The translations under genes were made by a program, and so were the position numbers. A model generated the notes under the pieces. That model was not told the DNA's origin. It saw only the letters and a program-made list of their open reading frames with translations, and did not search any database. A stretch of 18,577 nucleotides of DNA from Limiplasma sp031556335 (GTDB taxonomy: Bacteria > Bacillota > Clostridia > Christensenellales > Aristaeellaceae): assembly GCA_031556335.1 (NCBI GenBank), contig JAVBTE010000153.1, positions 1 to 18,577 of the forward strand, in the 5' to 3' direction. Positions 14,709-18,577 of the stretch are shown here, piece after piece (position 1 is the first letter of the stretch; every line of letters starts with the position of its first letter).

Positions 14709-14787
14709 CTGGCCGCGCGCAGCGCGGCCAGTTCGGGGCGCAGGGGCAGCGCCCCCGCGTTCCCATTTCCCCGAACGCTCTTTTTTT
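14709..14787 (+). terminator. Terminator downstream of the His-rich protein gene
   Basis: Two structures follow the stop codon. The first is a perfect 10-bp hairpin (14709-14718 with 14722-14731, loop GCA). The second has an outer 8-bp stem (14731-14738 with 14769-14776) enclosing an inner 5-bp GGGGC/GCCCC stem, followed by GCTC and T7 (14781-14787). The T-tract makes this a convincing intrinsic terminator. Confidence 0.75.
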
Positions 14788-14801
14788 CTTCCTCGATGTT
14801 G

Positions 14802-14810
14802 TGATACAAT
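14802..14810 (+). promoter_or_regulatory. Extended -10 promoter candidate of the ABC exporter genes
   Basis: TGATACAAT (14802-14810) is an extended -10 element (TGn plus TACAAT, 5/6). The -35 region is only a T-run (14781-14787). The predicted start is near 14817, about 48 nt before ATG 14865. Confidence 0.5.
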
Positions 14811-14864
14811 ACAGCGGTACGAAAAACGCGGGCGGGCCCCGCGATGCCCGGGAGAAGAAGCGCG

Positions 14865-16661
14865 ATGAGGAAACTGCTGGTTTACCTGAAGGATTACAAA
14901 AAAGAGAGCATCCTAAGCCCCCTTTTCAAGCTGGCGGAAGCCTTGCTGGAGCTGCTGGTGCCGCTGGTGATGGCCGCCATGATTGACCAGGGCATTGGGC
15001 AAAGGGACATGCCCTATGTGGTGAAAATGGGGCTTTTGCTGGTGGCCCTGGGGGCGGTGGGGCTGGCCTCCTCCATTACGGCGCAATATTTTGCGGCCAA
15101 GGCCGCCGTGGGCTTCGGGGGTCAGCTTCGACGGGCCCTGTTTGCGCATATCCAGCGCTTTTCCTATACCCAGCTGGATACCCTGGGCACGCCGCTGCTT
15201 ATCAACCGCATGACCACGGATGTAAACCAGGTGCAAACCGGCGTGAACATGACGCTTCGGCTGCTGCTGCGGTCGCCCTTTATCGTGTTTGGGGCGCTGG
15301 TCATGGCCTTTACCGTGGACGTAAGGATCGCGCTGATTTTTGCGGCGCTCATTCCCTTGCTGGCGGCGACGGTGGCGGCGGTCATGGCCTACACCTTGCC
15401 GCGGCACCGGGAGGTGCAGGGCCGGCTGGACCAGGTGCTTTTGCGCACGCGGGAGAACCTGACCGGCGTGCGGGTGATTCGCGCGTTTCAAATGGAAGCG
15501 GAGGAAACCGAGCGGTTCCGGCAGGCAAACGAAAGCCTGCGGGCCTTGCAAAACCGGGTAAGCCGCATTTCCACGCTGATGAACCCGCTGACCTATGTGC
15601 TGGTGAACGCGGCGCTGATCGTGCTGCTGTGGACCGGCGCGGTGCGGGTGGAGGGCGGGCTGCTAAGCCAGGGCGCGGTGGTGGCGCTGGTGAATTACCT
15701 GTCGCAAATTTTGGTGGAGCTGATCAAGCTGGCCAATTTGATTTTGACCATCACCCGGGCGCTGGCCTGCGCCCAGCGGGTGGAGCAGGTGCTGGCGCTG
15801 GAGCCGGCCCTGGAGGACCCAAGCGCCCCGGTCAACGCCCCCGAAACGCCGGAGGAAACGGTCTGCTTTTCCCACGTGTTTGCCCGGTATGTGGGAGCGG
15901 GGGAGGACGCGCTGGCGGATATCGACTTTGCCGCCAAACGGGGCCAGATGATCGGCGTCATCGGCGGCACGGGCTCGGGCAAAAGCACGCTGGTGAACCT
16001 GATTCCCCGGTTTTATGACGCCTCCGTCGGAGAGGTACGGGTGAACGGCGTGGATGTGAAGGCCCAGGACCCGCTGGCCCTGCGGCGGAAAATTGGGGTG
16101 GTGCCCCAAAGCGCCGCGCTGTTTGCCGGCACGGTTGAAGAAAACTTGCGCTGGGGGAAGGCGGACGCCACGGACGCGGAGCTGTGGGAGGCCCTTGAGG
16201 CGGCCCAGGCGGCGGAGTTTGTGCGGGACAAGTCCGGCGGCCTTCAAGGGCGGCTGGAGCAAAACGGCCGCAATGTGTCCGGGGGCCAGCGGCAACGGCT
16301 GACCATCGCCCGGGCCCTGGTGCGAAAGCCGGAGATTTTGATTTTGGACGACAGCTCCTCGGCGCTGGACTACGCCACGGATGCGGCCCTGCGCAAGGCC
16401 TTGCGGCAGCTTTCCTGGCAGCCCACGGTGTTCATCGTGTCCCAGCGAACCTCCTCGGTGCGTTTCGCGGATCTGATTTTGGTGCTGGAAGACGGGCGCC
16501 TAGCGGGAAAGGGCACCCACGAGGCCCTGCTCAGGGAGTGCGAAATCTACCGGATCATCAACGCGTCCCAATACCCGGACGAGGGCCAGGAAACGGAAAA
16601 GGCGACGGAAGCCCGGGAACAAGCAAAGGGGAAGGGAGGCCGGGAAAATGAAGCGAAGTGA
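14865..16661 (+). CDS. Heterodimeric ABC exporter subunit with degenerate catalytic site
   Basis: 598-aa half-transporter, TM287/BmrC-like: six-helix ABC transmembrane domain (about 15-310) fused to an ATPase domain (about 340-575). ATG 14865 is chosen because GGGAGAAG precedes it; ATG 14844 lacks a Shine-Dalgarno. Walker A is GGTGSGKST (367-375), the Q-loop lies in VVPQSAALFAGTVEENL, and the signature is intact (VSGGQ, 471-475). However, the catalytic Glu after Walker B is Asp496 (LDDSS) and the switch histidine is Gln527 (VSQRTSS). These are the known changes of the degenerate site in heterodimeric exporters. The C-terminal 25 residues are a charged Glu/Lys tail. It overlaps the partner gene by 14 nt. 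Substrate is unknown; drugs, lipids or peptides are all possible. Confidence 0.93.
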   Translation: MRKLLVYLKDYKKESILSPLFKLAEALLELLVPLVMAAMIDQGIGQRDMPYVVKMGLLLVALGAVGLASSITAQYFAAKAAVGFGGQLRRALFAHIQRFSYTQLDTLGTPLLINRMTTDVNQVQTGVNMTLRLLLRSPFIVFGALVMAFTVDVRIALIFAALIPLLAATVAAVMAYTLPRHREVQGRLDQVLLRTRENLTGVRVIRAFQMEAEETERFRQANESLRALQNRVSRISTLMNPLTYVLVNAALIVLLWTGAVRVEGGLLSQGAVVALVNYLSQILVELIKLANLILTITRALACAQRVEQVLALEPALEDPSAPVNAPETPEETVCFSHVFARYVGAGEDALADIDFAAKRGQMIGVIGGTGSGKSTLVNLIPRFYDASVGEVRVNGVDVKAQDPLALRRKIGVVPQSAALFAGTVEENLRWGKADATDAELWEALEAAQAAEFVRDKSGGLQGRLEQNGRNVSGGQRQRLTIARALVRKPEILILDDSSSALDYATDAALRKALRQLSWQPTVFIVSQRTSSVRFADLILVLEDGRLAGKGTHEALLRECEIYRIINASQYPDEGQETEKATEAREQAKGKGGRENEAK

Positions 16662-18396
16662 CCGCAAGCATACGCTGCGCAGGCTGATGGCCTATGTGGC
16701 CCGGTACCGGGGCCTTCTGATCCTGTCCCTGGTTTTGTGCGTGGCGCAGGTGGCGGGCACCCTGTACGTGCCCATTTTGACGGGCCGGGCCATTGACGGC
16801 ATGCTGGGACCGGGCCAGGGGGACCTAAGCGCCCTGCTGCCCCTGCTGGCGGAGATCGGCGGGGTGGTGCTGGCGGTGGCCGCCGCCCAGTGGGGCATGG
16901 GTATATGCCACAACCGTCTCACCTTTGGCACCGTGCGGGACATTCGGGCGGACGCCTTTCACCGCCTGCACCGCCTGCCCCTGGCCACCCTGGACCGGCA
17001 CCCCACGGGGGATTTGGTCAGCCGGATCATCGCGGACGTGGACCAGCTGGCCGAGGGGCTGCTGATGGGGTTCAGCCAGTTGTTTTCCGGCGTGCTGACC
17101 ATTTTGGGAACGCTGCTGTTCATGTTCTCGCTCAATGCCATCATCGCCACGGCTGTGGTGGCCATTACCCCGGTTTCGCTGCTGCTGGCGTCCTTCGTGG
17201 CCAAGCGCACCTACAAGCTGTTTACCAGACAAAGCCAAATTCGGGGCGAGCAAACCGCCCTGATCGACGAATACCTGACCCAGCAAAAGGTGGTCCGGGC
17301 TTTTGGCCAGGAGGAAAGCGTTCAGCAGCGCTTTGACGAAGTGAACGACCGGCTGTCCCAAAGCTCGCTGAAGGCGATTTTTGCCTCATCCATCACCTAT
17401 CCGGGCACCCGGTTTGTAAACGCCCTGGTCAACGCCAGCGTGGGCGTGGCGGGGGCCGCCATCGCCATCACCTCCGGGGGCATCAGCGTGGGGCAGCTGG
17501 CCTGCTTTTTGAGCTATGCCAACCAGTACACCAAGCCCTTCAACGAAATTTCCGGCGTGGTGACGGAGCTGCAAAACGCCATGGCCTGCGCCCAGCGGGT
17601 GTTTGACCTGATCGCCATGCCCGAGGAACCCCCGGAGGCCCCCCAGGCCGAAACCCTGCGCTCGGTGGACGGCACGGTGGAGCTGTGCCATGTGGCGTTT
17701 TCCTACGCCCCGGACCGGAAGCTGATTGAGGACTTTGACTTGCGGGTGGACAGCGGCAAGCGGGTGGCCATTGTGGGCCCCACCGGCTGCGGCAAAACCA
17801 CGCTGATCAACCTTCTGATGCGGTTTTATGACGTGGACAAGGGCGCGATCCGCGTCAGCGGGCACGAAATCCGGGCCGTGACCCGGCCCAGCCTGCGGCG
17901 GTCCTACGGCATGGTGCTTCAGGATCCCTGGCTGCGGCAGGGCACCATCCGCGACAACATCACCATGGGCCGGGAGGGCGTAACGGAGGAGGAGATCATT
18001 GCCGCGGCCAAGGCCACCAGGGCCCACAGCTTTATCAAGCGCATGCCGCAGGGCTATGACACGGTCATGGAGGAGGACGGCGGCAGCCTGTCCCAGGGGC
18101 AAAAGCAGCTGCTGTGCATTACCCGGGTGATGCTGGCGCTGCCGCCCATGCTGATCCTGGACGAGGCCACCTCCTCTATTGATACCCGCACAGAGCGGGA
18201 CATTCAAAGCGCCTTTGAGCGCCTGATGAAGGGTCGCACCAGCTTTATTGTGGCCCATCGCCTGTCCACCATCGAAACCGCCGATATCATTCTGGTCATG
18301 AACCATGGCAATGTCATTGAGCAGGGTACCCACGCCGAGCTGTTGCGCCAGAACGGCTTCTATGCCAAGCTGTACCACAGCCAGTTCGCGGCGTAG
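16648..18396 (+). CDS. Heterodimeric ABC exporter subunit with catalytic site
   Basis: 582-aa half-transporter, TM288/BmrD-like, fused transmembrane domain (about 10-325) and ATPase domain (about 340-575). Start ATG overlaps the partner gene by 14 nt, with GGAGG at 16635-16639. Walker A is GPTGCGKTT (377-385), and the Walker B plus catalytic Glu is LDEATSS (Glu506), with switch His537 in VAHRLST. The signature is the altered LSQGQ (481-485) instead of LSGGQ. The canonical ATP site is thus made by this subunit's Walker motifs and the partner's LSGGQ-type loop, while the other site is impaired. This matches BmrCD, LmrCD and TM287/288. The fit confirms that the two genes encode one asymmetric exporter. 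Confidence 0.95.
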   Translation: MKRSDRKHTLRRLMAYVARYRGLLILSLVLCVAQVAGTLYVPILTGRAIDGMLGPGQGDLSALLPLLAEIGGVVLAVAAAQWGMGICHNRLTFGTVRDIRADAFHRLHRLPLATLDRHPTGDLVSRIIADVDQLAEGLLMGFSQLFSGVLTILGTLLFMFSLNAIIATAVVAITPVSLLLASFVAKRTYKLFTRQSQIRGEQTALIDEYLTQQKVVRAFGQEESVQQRFDEVNDRLSQSSLKAIFASSITYPGTRFVNALVNASVGVAGAAIAITSGGISVGQLACFLSYANQYTKPFNEISGVVTELQNAMACAQRVFDLIAMPEEPPEAPQAETLRSVDGTVELCHVAFSYAPDRKLIEDFDLRVDSGKRVAIVGPTGCGKTTLINLLMRFYDVDKGAIRVSGHEIRAVTRPSLRRSYGMVLQDPWLRQGTIRDNITMGREGVTEEEIIAAAKATRAHSFIKRMPQGYDTVMEEDGGSLSQGQKQLLCITRVMLALPPMLILDEATSSIDTRTERDIQSAFERLMKGRTSFIVAHRLSTIETADIILVMNHGNVIEQGTHAELLRQNGFYAKLYHSQFAA

Positions 18397-18416
18397 GGGA
18401 GGCGGGGGGGAGGACG

Positions 18417-18461
18417 GCAAGGGGCGCCGCCCCTTGCATCCCCGCCAGGGCTACGCCCTGG
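18417..18461. repeat. Two short hairpins downstream of the exporter operon
   Basis: A 9-bp perfect stem with triloop GCC (18417-18425 with 18429-18437) and a 7-bp perfect stem with loop TAC (18445-18451 with 18455-18461). This GC-rich tandem-hairpin pattern is frequent downstream of genes in G+C-rich Clostridia. No U-run follows either hairpin. Confidence 0.6.
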
Positions 18462-18470
18462 ACCCATCAT

Positions 18471-18577
18471 CAGACCGCGTTTCACGTGGTCTGAAAAATG
18501 GAATCGCAAAAGGGCTGCAAGTCTAAAAAGAATTGCAGCCCTTTCAATTGGGCCTTTTCACCGCGTGAAACGCGGTG
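18471..18577. repeat. Third hairpin-bracketed palindromic locus (cut by window edge)
   Basis: The left hairpin (18471-18479 with 18485-18493, loop TTTCA, one G-T pair) and right hairpin (18559-18566 with 18570-18577, loop GAA) share a 17-nt core in inverted orientation with one mismatch. Between them lie CTGAAAAA on the left, the 12-bp terminator hairpin, and GGGCCTTTTCA on the right. This resembles the ends of the 119-nt repeat, but the core differs. Confidence 0.55.
18509..18544. terminator. Bidirectional terminator-like hairpin
   Basis: Perfect 12-bp stem (18509-18520 with 18533-18544), loop of 12 nt, with an A-run entering and a T-run leaving the stem. It is the likely terminator of the exporter operon. 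It is bracketed by two related hairpins at 18471-18493 and 18559-18577. Confidence 0.7.

Overview
The window looks like a chromosomal segment of a G+C-rich Gram-positive Firmicute, probably an uncultured gut-type clostridial lineage. I infer this from strong AAGGAG/GGAGG ribosome binding sites, tight operons, a FadR-type GntR regulator, a RhaS-like sugar-binding protein, a secreted Ig-like (BIG2) protein and a BmrCD/TM287-288-type heterodimeric ABC exporter. No rRNA, tRNA, CRISPR array, transposase or phage gene is visible. Fifteen protein genes are supported, the first cut by the window edge.

Region 1 (1-6207) is a small-molecule uptake and catabolism locus. It holds two RbsC/AraH-family permeases (the first partial), a RhaS/LsrB-like substrate-binding protein, an SDR oxidoreductase and a metal-dependent cyclase-family hydrolase, all on the + strand. 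A convergent FadR-subfamily GntR regulator follows, transcribed divergently from a second SDR. The regulator/SDR intergenic region carries a good sigma-A promoter whose -35 overlaps a site resembling UxuR/ExuR operators. This suggests a sugar or sugar-acid regulon. The transporter ATPase presumably lies upstream, outside the window.

Region 2 (6208-10740) has a long secreted protein of unknown function (- strand), then capG and capF (- strand), which encode the last two enzymes of UDP-N-acetyl-L-fucosamine synthesis. The first enzyme of that pathway, CapE/WbjB, is absent here. Divergent from capF is a + strand operon of an unusual glycosyltransferase-like protein and a hotdog acyl-CoA thioesterase.

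Region 3 (12840-18577) holds a secreted BIG2 protein, a small protein with a histidine-rich tail, and two overlapping genes for a heterodimeric ABC exporter in which one partner has degenerate catalytic residues.

The most unusual signal is in the intergenic DNA. A 119-nt imperfect palindrome occurs twice (4377-4495 and 6299-6417, about 95% identical), each time between convergent genes. Each copy is bracketed by two copies of a hairpin whose sequence is specific to that locus. A third, analogous arrangement with a different core lies at the right edge (18471-18577). This looks like a small mobile or terminator-like repeat family associated with duplication of local stem-loops.
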